Source: Lachnospiraceae bacterium AM93-12TA
GTDB lineage: Bacteria; Bacillota; Clostridia; Lachnospirales; Lachnospiraceae
Direction: 5' to 3'
Length of the DNA stretch: 53,138 bases
Assembly: GCA_027698105.1 (NCBI GenBank)
Contig: JAQERH010000021.1
Location: 1 to 53,138, forward strand
Position numbers and translations under genes: made by a program. Shown here in pieces: positions 8,805-16,357 of the stretch. Numbering within the stretch: position 1 is the stretch's first letter; each line of letters begins with the position of its first letter. Below the pieces are notes generated by a model, which was not told the DNA's origin, searched no databases, and saw only the letters and a list, made by a program, of their open reading frames with translations.

Positions 8805-10163
8805 TTACTCCTCTTCCTCCTTCATATTGTCCGGAGACAGAATGATCTGCTTCCACTCCTCCGGTTTTTTCTTCTGCATATGCTTTGCGTAGGCCATAAA
8901 CGGAATTCCAAGAGCAAAGTAGAGGCCTACTGCCAGCCATCCGCCCATATCCATACTCTTGGCACAGGTATAAATAACCCAGACCGTAAAGATAACAGAA
9001 AGCCATCCAAGCAGCGTTCCATGCTTTACTTTATAGGGCCTCTCCCACTGAGGCTTTGTTTTTCTCAGCTTTAAGAAGGAGACAGAAACACAAAAGTAAA
9101 TAATTCCCGCTGACAGACCTGTAATTGTGAAAATGTAATTAATCCATTTCTCAGGCGCAAACACAGTAAAGTAAAGGGAGAAAATTCCGATTACCAGGTT
9201 TGCCTTCCATGGCTGTCCATGCCGGTTGATCGCTGTAAATGTCTTAGAAAACTGGCCCTGTTTGGCTCCACCGTAAAGTGTTCTGGAGGCGCTGAGCCAG
9301 AAGCCGGACAAAGTTGTAATACAGGTAATAATTCCCATTACCACAATCACCAGTCCCAGCCAGTGCATTCCCAGCATATCCGCTACTCTTGGATCTACGA
9401 TATCTGTCTGCTGCATCCATTCGCTCGATACGATTCCTCCTACCGCTACGATAGCCAGACCGTAAATCAGGAATGTCAAAAACATACTGGAAATAAAAGC
9501 AATTAACAGCTTCTTTTTCGGTATGTTGGACTCCTCTACCAGCTGTGGAATCATGTCAAAGCCCTGGAACTTCATAATCAGCAGCCCGACTCCCATACTG
9601 TATCCGGTAAAGCCGGTAGGAAACCAGGGCTGTAAGTTTTCAAAACTCCACTGATCGCTGAAAATAAAGATGCAGGAAGCACAGATCGAAACTGCCAGTG
9701 TACTCCAGAACATGATATTCTGAATTTTAGCCAAAAACTTAATTTCCAGATTTGTCAGAAGAAACCAGACAATAATAATTGCGCCTGCTATCATCTTGAT
9801 CTGAATAAAATTAACTGGAAACAGGTAGGACAGCATGCTGGAAATTCCAAATGCCACAGACGGCATGGCTACAATGTACAAAAGCACCAGAGCCCAGCAG
9901 GAAAACCATCCTGCATTCCACCCAAAGGCATTGGAAATCCACACATTCTCTCCGCCTGCATAGGGCAGCATACTGGTCATTTCGGAATAGATCAGACACA
10001 GCGGAAGCACCAGAATACAGCAGGTGAGAAGGGAAAATACAGCTCCTGATCCTGATATTTCAAACCAGTACTTAATCTCTACCATCCATGCGGCAATCAT
10101 ACCCCCGGCCGCCATGGCGATAATCTGCGATAAGCTCAATTCTTTTTTCAGTTTTTCTTTCAT
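8805..10163 (-). CDS. APC-family amino acid permease
   Basis: A 452-residue membrane protein with about twelve hydrophobic segments and the APC superfamily start LSLSQIIAMAAGGMIAAWM. Other family marks are the Pro/Gly-rich YSEMTSMLPYAGGENVWI and the internal SASRTLYGGAKQGQ with FTAINRHGQPWKA. It ends in a hydrophilic, Glu-rich tail (DNMKEEEE). The likely activity is uptake or exchange of an amino acid or amine; the substrate cannot be read from sequence. The ATG at 10163 is preferred to the one at 10169, because the GGGGGGAG site is six bases from the former and touches the latter. It follows the hydrolase gene by 35 bases, so the two probably share a substrate pathway. Confidence 0.88.
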   Translation of the reverse strand: MKEKLKKELSLSQIIAMAAGGMIAAWMVEIKYWFEISGSGAVFSLLTCCILVLPLCLIYSEMTSMLPYAGGENVWISNAFGWNAGWFSCWALVLLYIVAMPSVAFGISSMLSYLFPVNFIQIKMIAGAIIIVWFLLTNLEIKFLAKIQNIMFWSTLAVSICASCIFIFSDQWSFENLQPWFPTGFTGYSMGVGLLIMKFQGFDMIPQLVEESNIPKKKLLIAFISSMFLTFLIYGLAIVAVGGIVSSEWMQQTDIVDPRVADMLGMHWLGLVIVVMGIITCITTLSGFWLSASRTLYGGAKQGQFSKTFTAINRHGQPWKANLVIGIFSLYFTVFAPEKWINYIFTITGLSAGIIYFCVSVSFLKLRKTKPQWERPYKVKHGTLLGWLSVIFTVWVIYTCAKSMDMGGWLAVGLYFALGIPFMAYAKHMQKKKPEEWKQIILSPDNMKEEEE

Positions 10164-10198
10164 AGGCATCTCCCCCCGAAGGCCTTCTTACTTCTTTT

Positions 10199-10897
10199 TT
10201 ATTTTGCTGTTTTTAACACCTCTATAGTCTCATCTGTGCTGAGTACGTTACAGTACAGAATATTCATAATCTTTAACTCTGCATCGTGCAGCTCCATATC
10301 AGGAGCTGCACAGCAGTCCTCCACGCAGATGATCTGAAAGCCCTGATCTGCCAGCACCCGGACGCTGGAGGCTACACACTGATCTGTTACGATTCCAGTT
10401 ACAACTACTGTGTCAATTCCCATATTTCTCAAAAGCTGTGTATAGTTCGTGCCCAGAGAAACGCTGTCTGTGGTCTTATTTACTACAATATCGTCCGGCA
10501 TCGGCGCCAGCTCATCCACCATCTCTGCCTCTCGCGTTCCCACCGGCACATGGATGTTATTCCATCCGTAGGTGCTCTGCACTCTGGCCCGATCCTTTCC
10601 ATTTTCCTTCAGACAGGCAATGCGTCCGTATGTAACCTCCATGCCATTTTCCCGGAAAAACTGTATCAGACGTTTTGTATTGGGAATCACCACCTGATCC
10701 AGACGGTCATGGTAGGGAATCCACCTTTCCTCGTCTCCTGCCTCCTTTGCTTTTAAATAGTCTCCGCAGTCCCTGTTTACGAATTCTTTCTGCATGTCAA
10801 TAATCAGGAGAGCCGTCTTGTTCCGTTCCAGCTGCATATCAGGGACTTCCGTCATTCCCTGATAATAAAAGGACACATACTTCTGATTAATTTTCAT
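10199..10897 (-). CDS. Isochorismatase-family cysteine hydrolase
   Basis: A 232-residue cysteine hydrolase of the isochorismatase/nicotinamidase fold. The catalytic triad is readable: D34 in LLIIDMQKEF, K141 in VVNKTTDS, and C174 in VTGIVTDQCVASS, with the usual cis-peptide region before the cysteine. Family members hydrolyse amides or ureido groups (nicotinamide, N-carbamoyl compounds, ureidoacrylate, biuret), so it may act on an amide brought in by the adjacent APC permease. The exact substrate is unknown. The N-terminal 25 residues precede the usual fold. An AAGGAGG site lies upstream of the ATG. It is the first gene of the block that splits the spoVA genes. Confidence 0.88.
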   Translation of the reverse strand: MKINQKYVSFYYQGMTEVPDMQLERNKTALLIIDMQKEFVNRDCGDYLKAKEAGDEERWIPYHDRLDQVVIPNTKRLIQFFRENGMEVTYGRIACLKENGKDRARVQSTYGWNNIHVPVGTREAEMVDELAPMPDDIVVNKTTDSVSLGTNYTQLLRNMGIDTVVVTGIVTDQCVASSVRVLADQGFQIICVEDCCAAPDMELHDAELKIMNILYCNVLSTDETIEVLKTAK

Positions 10898-10942
10898 ACA
10901 TTTACCTCCTTATATTTTACTTTTCTTTTAATAAAAGCATAT

Positions 10943-10972
10943 TCTATACTATTTTTTCTATTTTATCTGCAA
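10943..10972 (-). promoter_or_regulatory. Possible promoter of the hydrolase-permease-regulator block
   Basis: Minus-strand TTGCAG (10972-10967), an 18-base spacer and TATAGA (10948-10943), about 46 bases before the hydrolase start. The match is imperfect and the region is AT-rich, so chance is possible. Confidence 0.35.
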
Positions 10973-11156
10973 ATGAAAAAATCCAACCAATAAAAAATAA
11001 AATATTACATGTTTGAACCAAACAAATGTTTCGCTCTTTTCAGATATCATCTGTTTTATTGACTGTATTTGCCATATAAAGATGATATATCAACGTCAAA
11101 TCTGTCAATTTTTTATATTTTTTCAGTTTTATCCTTCGTCACATCAGTTTATCCGC

Positions 11157-11206
11157 AAAAAAAGGAATGTTTTCCTGAACTTCTGTAATCGTCGAAAACA
11201 TTCCTT
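11157..11206 (-). terminator. Terminator after spoVAC
   Basis: A 13-bp stem (11162-11174 with 11194-11206) with a 19-base loop, followed on the minus strand by a run of seven T (plus-strand A 11157-11163). It lies 35 bases past the spoVAC stop and should end the spoIIA/spoVA transcript before the inserted block. Confidence 0.85.
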
Positions 11207-11241
11207 CTTTTAAAACTTCTCTGCCATTTCTGTTTCTTTTT

Positions 11242-11694
11242 CTATAAAATTCCTGCCATTTTGCCTATCCAGAAGATAACTCCTAATAACCAGCTGCTGA
11301 AAAGTCCGTATAAAATCACCGGGCCGGCAATAGTGAAAATCTTGCATCCAATTCCAAATACCTGCCCCTCCGCCTTGTACTCAATAGCTGGAGCAGCCAC
11401 AGAATTTGCAAATCCTGTTATGGGAACCAAAGCTCCGGCTCCTCCGAATTCTACAAGCTTATGGTAAAGATTAAGACCTGTCAGAACGGCACTGGCCGCA
11501 ATTAAGACAAGAAGCGTCCAGATTCCGGCTGCCTCTTCTTCTATCCCCTGTGCCTGAAACGCATTGAGCAGAATCTGTCCCACTGTGCATATGCTTCCTC
11601 CTGTCAGAAAAGCCCTGACCATATTCAGAGGAAGATTGTGTTTTGGTGTAATTTTATCTACGTACTTTCCATAGGCTTTTTTATCGATTTCCAT
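11242..11694 (-). CDS. spoVAC: Stage V sporulation protein AC
   Basis: A 150-residue membrane protein, identical in length to typical SpoVAC. It starts MEIDKKAYGKYVDKITPKHN and has the SpoVAC block LVEFGGAGALVPITGFANSV in the middle and about four to five hydrophobic segments. SpoVAC is the pore-forming, mechanosensitive-channel-like part of the spore DPA channel. The open frame extends upstream to 12066 antisense to nothing real; the ATG at 11694 has an AAAAGGAG site. It follows spoVAB by 80 bases and is followed by a terminator, not by spoVAD. Confidence 0.94.
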   Translation of the reverse strand: MEIDKKAYGKYVDKITPKHNLPLNMVRAFLTGGSICTVGQILLNAFQAQGIEEEAAGIWTLLVLIAASAVLTGLNLYHKLVEFGGAGALVPITGFANSVAAPAIEYKAEGQVFGIGCKIFTIAGPVILYGLFSSWLLGVIFWIGKMAGIL

Positions 11695-11774
11695 GTTTTG
11701 CTTCTCCTTTTCATTGTATCCGGCTGACTCTGGCTGTCCTGTCAAAAACCTCGGTCTGGCTTTCTTCCTGTCTC

Positions 11775-12230
11775 TTAGTTCTGCGAAAACAGGCAGAACT
11801 GAATCAGGGCTCCCGCCATTTTTCCCAGAGCAATGGACAGAGTCATATACTGAATGCCCACAGACAGATGAAGGCGCCTGTTTAGAACGGGAACTGCCTT
11901 CACCGTCTCTGCCAGAGACATGACGAGACATCCGATAAATACGCCGCAGGCCAGTCCTGCTGCTGTCATTAGAAGCTGTCCCACTGCCTCTCCGGCAAAT
12001 GGAATCTTCCTCACAGGAACAGAAAATTCTATGAGATCCAGTGCATTTCCCAGCGACCCGCCGCAAATCAGGAGAGTTTCATAGAGCATGATGTGTTTTC
12101 TTGTCTTTGTCCTTGAAATCACTCTGGGAAATACCCCTATCATGGCCAGAAATGCAAAAACTCCAGCGGCAATCACCGCCCCTGATGTGAATCCGGCAAA
12201 GGCCAGGAACCACGTTTTAAGTAACGTCAT
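11775..12230 (-). CDS. spoVAB: Stage V sporulation protein AB
   Basis: A 151-residue membrane protein with about four hydrophobic segments and SpoVAB-type sequence (FTSGAVIAAGVFAFLAMIG, the long central TM, and a C-terminal IQYMTLSIALGKMAGALIQF). It is part of the forespore DPA-uptake system with SpoVAA and SpoVAC. Its start overlaps the end of spoVAA by 14 bases, a sign of translational coupling. Family length in Bacillus is about 141. Confidence 0.9.
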   Translation of the reverse strand: MTLLKTWFLAFAGFTSGAVIAAGVFAFLAMIGVFPRVISRTKTRKHIMLYETLLICGGSLGNALDLIEFSVPVRKIPFAGEAVGQLLMTAAGLACGVFIGCLVMSLAETVKAVPVLNRRLHLSVGIQYMTLSIALGKMAGALIQFCLFSQN

Positions 12231-12843
12231 TTCCCGACTCCTTTCTGCCGCTGTTCTGTATCAAGGTTTTATTGACATTGTCCTCGTACAGACGCATTTC
12301 CACCTCCAGAGGTGTTGGATCCAGGTTCAGCTTTGTTTTGGAGAAATGATTAAAAAATACAGTAACTCCCAGAGCCAGTCCTACCGAATAGGCCAGCTCC
12401 AGCACAGTCACGCCCTCCGGCTCCCTGAGCATCACCAGTGTATAAATTTCTCTGAATACATCCTTTACATTGGCGTCATTGTTGAAGGTCATAATGGCGA
12501 ACATAGCTCCAAAAAAGCAGATGAGGCAGGCGGCTGCCGTTTTCGTCCACTCCCAGAAATAGGAAGGCGTTTTATCCGGTTTATAAGAGATAATAAAATC
12601 TGTCTCACCCAGATTTGAAACGTCTGTTCCCGGAGCCGTCTGCTGGATCTGTTCGATTACATCCAGTACGTTTCCGATATAATTGTGCTCCTGACTGTCC
12701 CGGATTGACGCCACCTTCACTGCCTTCACCCGGCTCATCACATGGGGATCGCTGCAGTACACTTCTCCAATATCCGCTAAAAATACATCTTTTTTGTGTA
12801 TCTGTGTAATCTGATTCAGGCTTATAAATACAGTCTGTCCCAT
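12217..12843 (-). CDS. spoVAA: Stage V sporulation protein AA
   Basis: A 208-residue protein with an N-terminal soluble part (about 1-85, TVFISLNQITQIHKKDVFL) and two C-terminal TM segments. It shows the conserved FNNDANVKDVFREIYTLV and the diagnostic FFNHF followed by DPTPLEVEMRLYED. SpoVAA is the first protein of the forespore SpoVA DPA-channel operon, expressed under sigma-G. The ATG at 12843 shares its A with the TGA stop of the small upstream ORF, so the two are tightly coupled. It overlaps spoVAB at the other end. Confidence 0.93.
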   Translation of the reverse strand: MGQTVFISLNQITQIHKKDVFLADIGEVYCSDPHVMSRVKAVKVASIRDSQEHNYIGNVLDVIEQIQQTAPGTDVSNLGETDFIISYKPDKTPSYFWEWTKTAAACLICFFGAMFAIMTFNNDANVKDVFREIYTLVMLREPEGVTVLELAYSVGLALGVTVFFNHFSKTKLNLDPTPLEVEMRLYEDNVNKTLIQNSGRKESGNDVT

Positions 12844-13004
12844 CAGGCTCTCATCTCCCCGGTCGTTTTTTCCGCCTCTACAAAAGTGCCGTGTGGTTCT
12901 GCATAGATGTGCATATCAAACAGACAGAACCATACGACAGCAAGAATAAACATAACGCTGAGTAAAAGCAGGAGCACGCCTGCCTTTCCTTTTATAAAAT
13001 TCAT
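12843..13004 (-). CDS. Small single-pass membrane protein between sigF and spoVAA
   Basis: A 53-residue ORF: MNFIKGK, then a strong hydrophobic helix (AGVLLLLLSVMFILAVVWFCLF, residues 8-29 read in two parts), then a short polar tail DMHIYAEPHGTFVEAEK. The ATG at 13004 has an AAAGGATG ribosome site, and the stop shares one base with the spoVAA start (TGATG). These two facts make it very likely to be translated. No family is recognised. The location between sigF and spoVAA suggests a forespore membrane role, perhaps an accessory of the SpoVA channel (inference). It is too short for most gene callers. Confidence 0.75.
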   Translation of the reverse strand: MNFIKGKAGVLLLLLSVMFILAVVWFCLFDMHIYAEPHGTFVEAEKTTGEMRA

Positions 13005-13057
13005 TTTTTCACATCCTTTTCTTCTTTTGCAGATTAGTATGGAGAAATTTCCTGTTT

Positions 13058-13792
13058 TTATTCAAAGCCTTCCCGCATTTTCTTTAAAATTTTCTTTTCC
13101 AGCCTGGAAACCTGAACCTGGGAGATGCCCATAAGCTCAGCAATTTTTGTCTGTGTCTGATCATAAAAATACCGTCTCACTATCAGCTCCCTCTCCTGCT
13201 TTTCAAGCGAGCCAAGAAGCTCCCGCAGAACGACCCTGTCCAGTACCTCCTCGTTTTCACCATTTCCTTCACTGAGACGATCCAACAGAGACAGATTTGT
13301 CTCCTCTCCGCCTGCTGCCGGGGCATAAAGTGATTCCACCTGGGCTCCCGCCTCCAGAGAAACAGCCACCTCCTCACGGCTTGCTCCTACGTCCTCGGCC
13401 AGCTCTTCCAGAGTCGGCTCTCTGCCCAGAGAGCCTGACAGCTTCTGCCTGGACGCGCTGACCCGTATTCCCAGCTCCTTGACAGAGCGGCTTACCTTAA
13501 TCATTCCATCGTCCCGAAGAAATCTTTTTATTTCCCCCATAATCAGAGGAACCGCATAGGTCGAAAATTTCACATCAAACGATGTGTCGAATTTATCAAT
13601 TGCTTTCATAAGACCGATACTTCCAATCTGGAACAGATCTTCTGTCTCGCAGCCTCTTCCCGCGAATCTCCGGACAATGCTCCAGATCAGCCCTACATTT
13701 TCCTCTACCAGATCATTTCTGGCCTCTTTCTCTCCCTGATGTGCCCTGGCAATGAGCTGTATCGTCCTATCCTGTCTCTCTGCACTCTCCAT
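13058..13792 (-). CDS. sigF: RNA polymerase sporulation sigma factor SigF
   Basis: A 244-residue sigma-70-family factor that directs early forespore transcription. Region 2 is clear (NVGLIWSIVRRFAGRG, EDLFQIGSIGLMKAIDKFD, FSTYAVPLIMGEIKRFLRDDG), followed by region 3 (SRSVKELGIRV) and region 4 with its helix-turn-helix QTQTKIAELMGISQVQVSRLEKK. The length is a little under that of Bacillus SigF (255). It starts four bases after spoIIAB, as part of the spoIIA operon, and is held inactive by SpoIIAB until engulfment. Its downstream neighbours are themselves forespore genes. Confidence 0.97.
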   Translation of the reverse strand: MESAERQDRTIQLIARAHQGEKEARNDLVEENVGLIWSIVRRFAGRGCETEDLFQIGSIGLMKAIDKFDTSFDVKFSTYAVPLIMGEIKRFLRDDGMIKVSRSVKELGIRVSASRQKLSGSLGREPTLEELAEDVGASREEVAVSLEAGAQVESLYAPAAGGEETNLSLLDRLSEGNGENEEVLDRVVLRELLGSLEKQERELIVRRYFYDQTQTKIAELMGISQVQVSRLEKKILKKMREGFE

Positions 13793-13796
13793 AGGC

Positions 13797-14234
13797 TCAC
13801 CTGCCGACTGTCTTCTGCATCGTCACAGTGGTTCCCCGGCCAGGCTCCGACTCCACAGATACCTGATCCATAAAAGCCTCCATAAAGGAAAATCCCATAC
13901 CGGAACGCTCCCCCGACGGGTCAGATGTATACATAGGTTCCATGGCCTTTTCAATGTCTGCAATTCCAATCCCCTCGTCCCGAACTTTCACTATGGCTGT
14001 TCTGCCGCAGATCGTAATTTCTATGTAAATTGTCCCTTCTCCGCCTCCATATCCATGAATGACTGCATTGGTGACTGCTTCAGAGACTGCTGTCTTAATG
14101 TCATCCATCTCCTCCACTGTAGGATCCAGACGGCTTAAAAATACAGCTGCTGCCACCCTGGCGAATTCCTCATTCTCTGAACGGCTTTCTATTTCCATCC
14201 TCATTGTCTCAGCTTTTCCTGCGTCCTTATTCAT
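13797..14234 (-). CDS. spoIIAB: Anti-sigma-F factor and kinase SpoIIAB
   Basis: A 145-residue GHKL-type serine kinase that binds SigF and phosphorylates SpoIIAA. The N-box (DIKTAVSEAVTNAVIHGY), the G1 box (VRDEGIGIADIE) and the G2 region (RSGMGFSFMEAFMD) are intact. The frame opens at 14273, but the ATG at 14234 forms an ATGA overlap with the spoIIAA stop, has a GAAAGGA site upstream, and gives a length close to the 146 residues of the Bacillus protein, so it is chosen. ADP/ATP state controls the switch between SigF and SpoIIAA partners. Confidence 0.95.
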   Translation of the reverse strand: MNKDAGKAETMRMEIESRSENEEFARVAAAVFLSRLDPTVEEMDDIKTAVSEAVTNAVIHGYGGGEGTIYIEITICGRTAIVKVRDEGIGIADIEKAMEPMYTSDPSGERSGMGFSFMEAFMDQVSVESEPGRGTTVTMQKTVGR

Positions 14235-14608
14235 CTCCATTCCTTTCTGCATGGCTCTCTCCTTTCCAGACATCCCTCTATGGCCGCCTCCTTTGTATCA
14301 TATCCCTGCACTATTCCTGCTATTCCTCCGATGGACAGAATCCTCTTTACCTGGCGTCCCGCCCCATAGTAGGCCACACTTCCCCTGCTTCCTTTCATCT
14401 GCTTGTAACGGTTCAACAGTACACCGATTCCGGAGCTGTCCATAAACTGCGTATCTGTAAAGTCAAAAATCATTCTGGTCACATAATTTTCCGCCAAAAT
14501 CAAATCCGTCTCATTTTTCAGCGCTGTACAGTTGTGGTGATCTACCTCCTTGGGAAGGTGAATCACCAGCATCTGCTCCGACGCCTCATATGTAAAATCC
14601 TGATCCAT
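14231..14608 (-). CDS. spoIIAA: Anti-sigma-F factor antagonist SpoIIAA
   Basis: A 125-residue STAS-domain protein. The phosphorylation loop FMDSSGIGVLLNRYKQ has its serine at residue 58, the same number as in the Bacillus protein. Unphosphorylated SpoIIAA frees SigF from SpoIIAB; SpoIIE reactivates it. It heads the spoIIA operon, with a GGAGGAGAG ribosome site. It is a few residues longer than usual at the C-terminus (ERREPCRKEWR). A terminator of the upstream gene lies about 100 bases back, so the promoter must be in the 14609-14705 gap. Confidence 0.95.
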   Translation of the reverse strand: MDQDFTYEASEQMLVIHLPKEVDHHNCTALKNETDLILAENYVTRMIFDFTDTQFMDSSGIGVLLNRYKQMKGSRGSVAYYGAGRQVKRILSIGGIAGIVQGYDTKEAAIEGCLERREPCRKEWR

Positions 14609-14652
14609 GCCTCTCTCCTCCTTTTCATCTATCCTCTCTCTGCATCATATAA

Positions 14653-14681
14653 AATTGTTCCCCCACGTTCTTTTTTTATTC
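14653..14681 (-). promoter_or_regulatory. Candidate promoter region of the spoIIA operon
   Basis: Minus strand: GAATA (14681-14677) and, 14 bases later, GGGAACAATT (14662-14653), close to the sigma-F pattern. Just upstream lies a partial sigma-H match (TTGGAAA then GAAT). Neither is decisive; spoIIA is normally sigma-H driven. Confidence 0.3.
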
Positions 14682-14707
14682 ATATCTGTTCTCCTTCTTT
14701 CCAATTT

Positions 14708-14757
14708 GCGGCAAAAAAAAGACACTGCAAAAGAATCTTCCATCTTCTGTAGTGTCT
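14708..14757 (-). terminator. Terminator after the TPR-protein gene
   Basis: Inverted repeat AAAGACACT...AGTGTCTTT around a loop; on the minus strand the hairpin is followed by a run of eight T (plus-strand A 14713 and neighbours). It separates the folC/TPR unit from the spoIIA operon. Confidence 0.8.
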
Positions 14758-14776
14758 TTATCAATTCTTATGTATT

Positions 14777-16207
14777 TTACTGCTGCAGCTCCTCTCCCTG
14801 GCCTCCGTCAGCCTCTCTTGCCTCAGCCTCTCCCTCTTCCGGCTGAGTCTCTTCTGCTGCCGGTTCTGCCTGCTGCTGGGACGCTGACTGCACATAAGGA
14901 GCCAGCTCTGTCAGCTGATTTCTCGATTTCTCCGCATATTCAGAATCCCCATACTGGGTGCTCACCTGTGTAAACAGCTCCACCGCCTTGGCATAGTCCT
15001 GCTTGGAACGGTAGATCATTCCCATACTGAAAATTACTTTCGGATTCTGAGGACGGATGGTCAGACAGGTGTTGTAATAATTTAACGCCTCATCCATTCT
15101 GCCTGCTGACCACATAGTGTAGGCCAGATCCTCCAGAGTCTGATATCCGTTAGTCTCAATATCCTGTTTGATTCCATTGGCAATCTGAAGCACTGTCTCG
15201 TCTGTAAAAATCGACGGGTTAAAGCCTGGATACAGGGTTACGGCTCCAGTCAGGTCATCATTCCGGTAAGCCTGCAGCATTTTAACAAGAACTGCATACT
15301 GGTTTACCTGGCTGTCGTTGCTGTTTAAGGCTTCATCCAGCTTCTGCTCTGCTGTCTCCTTGTCGCTGTTGGCCTGCTCCATCTGACCGTTTAAACTGTC
15401 AATCTCCTCGTTTCTCTGGTTGAGCTTTTCCTCATATTTCAGGATCTCCTGATTGTGCTCATTGTTCAGCGCCTTGATTTTGGTAGGCATAACCAGGAAG
15501 AAAATCACCATAGCTCCCAGGGCCAGTCCTGCCACAATATTCAGAATCGACTGCCATCCCGTGTTCTCCTTATAGGAGGGCGGAATAATTACGTCATCAT
15601 CCTGCATTTTTTTATGGGAAAATGCATTTTTAAGCTTTCTTCTTTCTACGTCTGCCCGGCCTGTCTTAGCCTTGACAATGGACATATACCAGGATGCCTT
15701 GGGATTATTCTTATCAATCTTTAAAACTTTCAAAAGCGATTTTCCCGCTTTTGCATAGGTTCCCCGGCTCATATACAGAACTGCCAGAAGCAGGTGGGCC
15801 TTGATAAAATTAGGATTTACCTCCACCACTTTAGTCAGCTGCAGGACTGCCAGATCATCGTCCCCGGCCTGGGCCTGGGCCAGCGCCTGATTATACCGCT
15901 TCACATTCTGGCTCACTGCATCCAGCCGCTCCGGCTTTCTCTGAATCTGATCCAGATAATAGTCAGCCCGGTTGTCCTGTTCCTTAAAGTTCATACTGAT
16001 CACCCACTGAACTAGGGCATCGGATACCTCTCCCATTTCATAATAGATAAGTCCCAGGAGATTTCTTGCGTCAATGTGATATTTATTCAGCATCAGGCAT
16101 TTTTTCAGAGCTTCTGCCGCTCCCGTTAGGTCGCGTATTTTCGCCCGCTCCAGCCCCAGATTGTAGAAACCATTAGCGGCCAGGCGGATTTTTTTTAACT
16201 GATCCAT
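14777..16207 (-). CDS. TPR-repeat protein with one transmembrane helix
   Basis: A 476-residue protein. The N-terminal half (about 5-180) has TPR repeats (for example LTGAAEALKKCLMLNKYHID and GTYAKAGKSLLKVLKIDKNN). A single TM helix lies at about 220-240. A coiled coil (about 245-295) follows, then a second TPR region (about 350-420, MDEALNYYNTCLTIRPQNP). The tail is rich in Glu, Gln and Ala. With no signal peptide, a cytoplasmic N-half and an outside C-half is likely. It resembles no enzyme; it is probably a scaffold in envelope assembly or division (inference). A 46-aa ORF precedes it closely and folC comes before that. Confidence 0.8.
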   Translation of the reverse strand: MDQLKKIRLAANGFYNLGLERAKIRDLTGAAEALKKCLMLNKYHIDARNLLGLIYYEMGEVSDALVQWVISMNFKEQDNRADYYLDQIQRKPERLDAVSQNVKRYNQALAQAQAGDDDLAVLQLTKVVEVNPNFIKAHLLLAVLYMSRGTYAKAGKSLLKVLKIDKNNPKASWYMSIVKAKTGRADVERRKLKNAFSHKKMQDDDVIIPPSYKENTGWQSILNIVAGLALGAMVIFFLVMPTKIKALNNEHNQEILKYEEKLNQRNEEIDSLNGQMEQANSDKETAEQKLDEALNSNDSQVNQYAVLVKMLQAYRNDDLTGAVTLYPGFNPSIFTDETVLQIANGIKQDIETNGYQTLEDLAYTMWSAGRMDEALNYYNTCLTIRPQNPKVIFSMGMIYRSKQDYAKAVELFTQVSTQYGDSEYAEKSRNQLTELAPYVQSASQQQAEPAAEETQPEEGEAEAREADGGQGEELQQ

Positions 16208-16212
16208 ATCTT

Positions 16213-16353
16213 TTACCGTTCTTTCGCGTGTTTAAGTACTTCCATCACAATATCTGACATATCGGTCAGATCGCTTTTCACTATCGCCTCTCCAATATCC
16301 TCCACTTCCAGGCTTGGCTGGAAACGGCTGATCTCCTCATCGAAGTCAATCAT
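16213..16353 (-). CDS. Small acidic protein between folC and the TPR gene
   Basis: A 46-residue ORF, MIDFDEEISRFQPSLEVEDI and onward to VLKHAKER, acidic and likely helical. The ATG at 16353 has a GAAGGAAG site and lies four bases past the folC stop. The TPR gene starts six bases after its stop and has a poor ribosome site of its own, which suggests coupling. No known family is recognised. A GTG upstream in the same frame would add seven residues. Its place suggests it is a partner of the TPR membrane protein. Confidence 0.65.
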   Translation of the reverse strand: MIDFDEEISRFQPSLEVEDIGEAIVKSDLTDMSDIVMEVLKHAKER

Positions 16354-16357
16354 ACTT

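Larger units (their letters stand above)
10898..11241. other. AT-rich 344-base gap between spoVAC and the inserted block
   Basis: No gene is seen. It holds the spoVAC terminator (11157-11206), a possible weak promoter for the hydrolase gene, and otherwise very AT-rich DNA without clear repeats. No target-site duplication or terminal repeat could be matched by eye with the other edge near 7870. Confidence 0.6.

Noticed and set aside
14234..14273. Longer start of spoIIAB at 14273
   Set aside because: The ATG at 14234 has the ATGA overlap with spoIIAA, a ribosome site and the family length.
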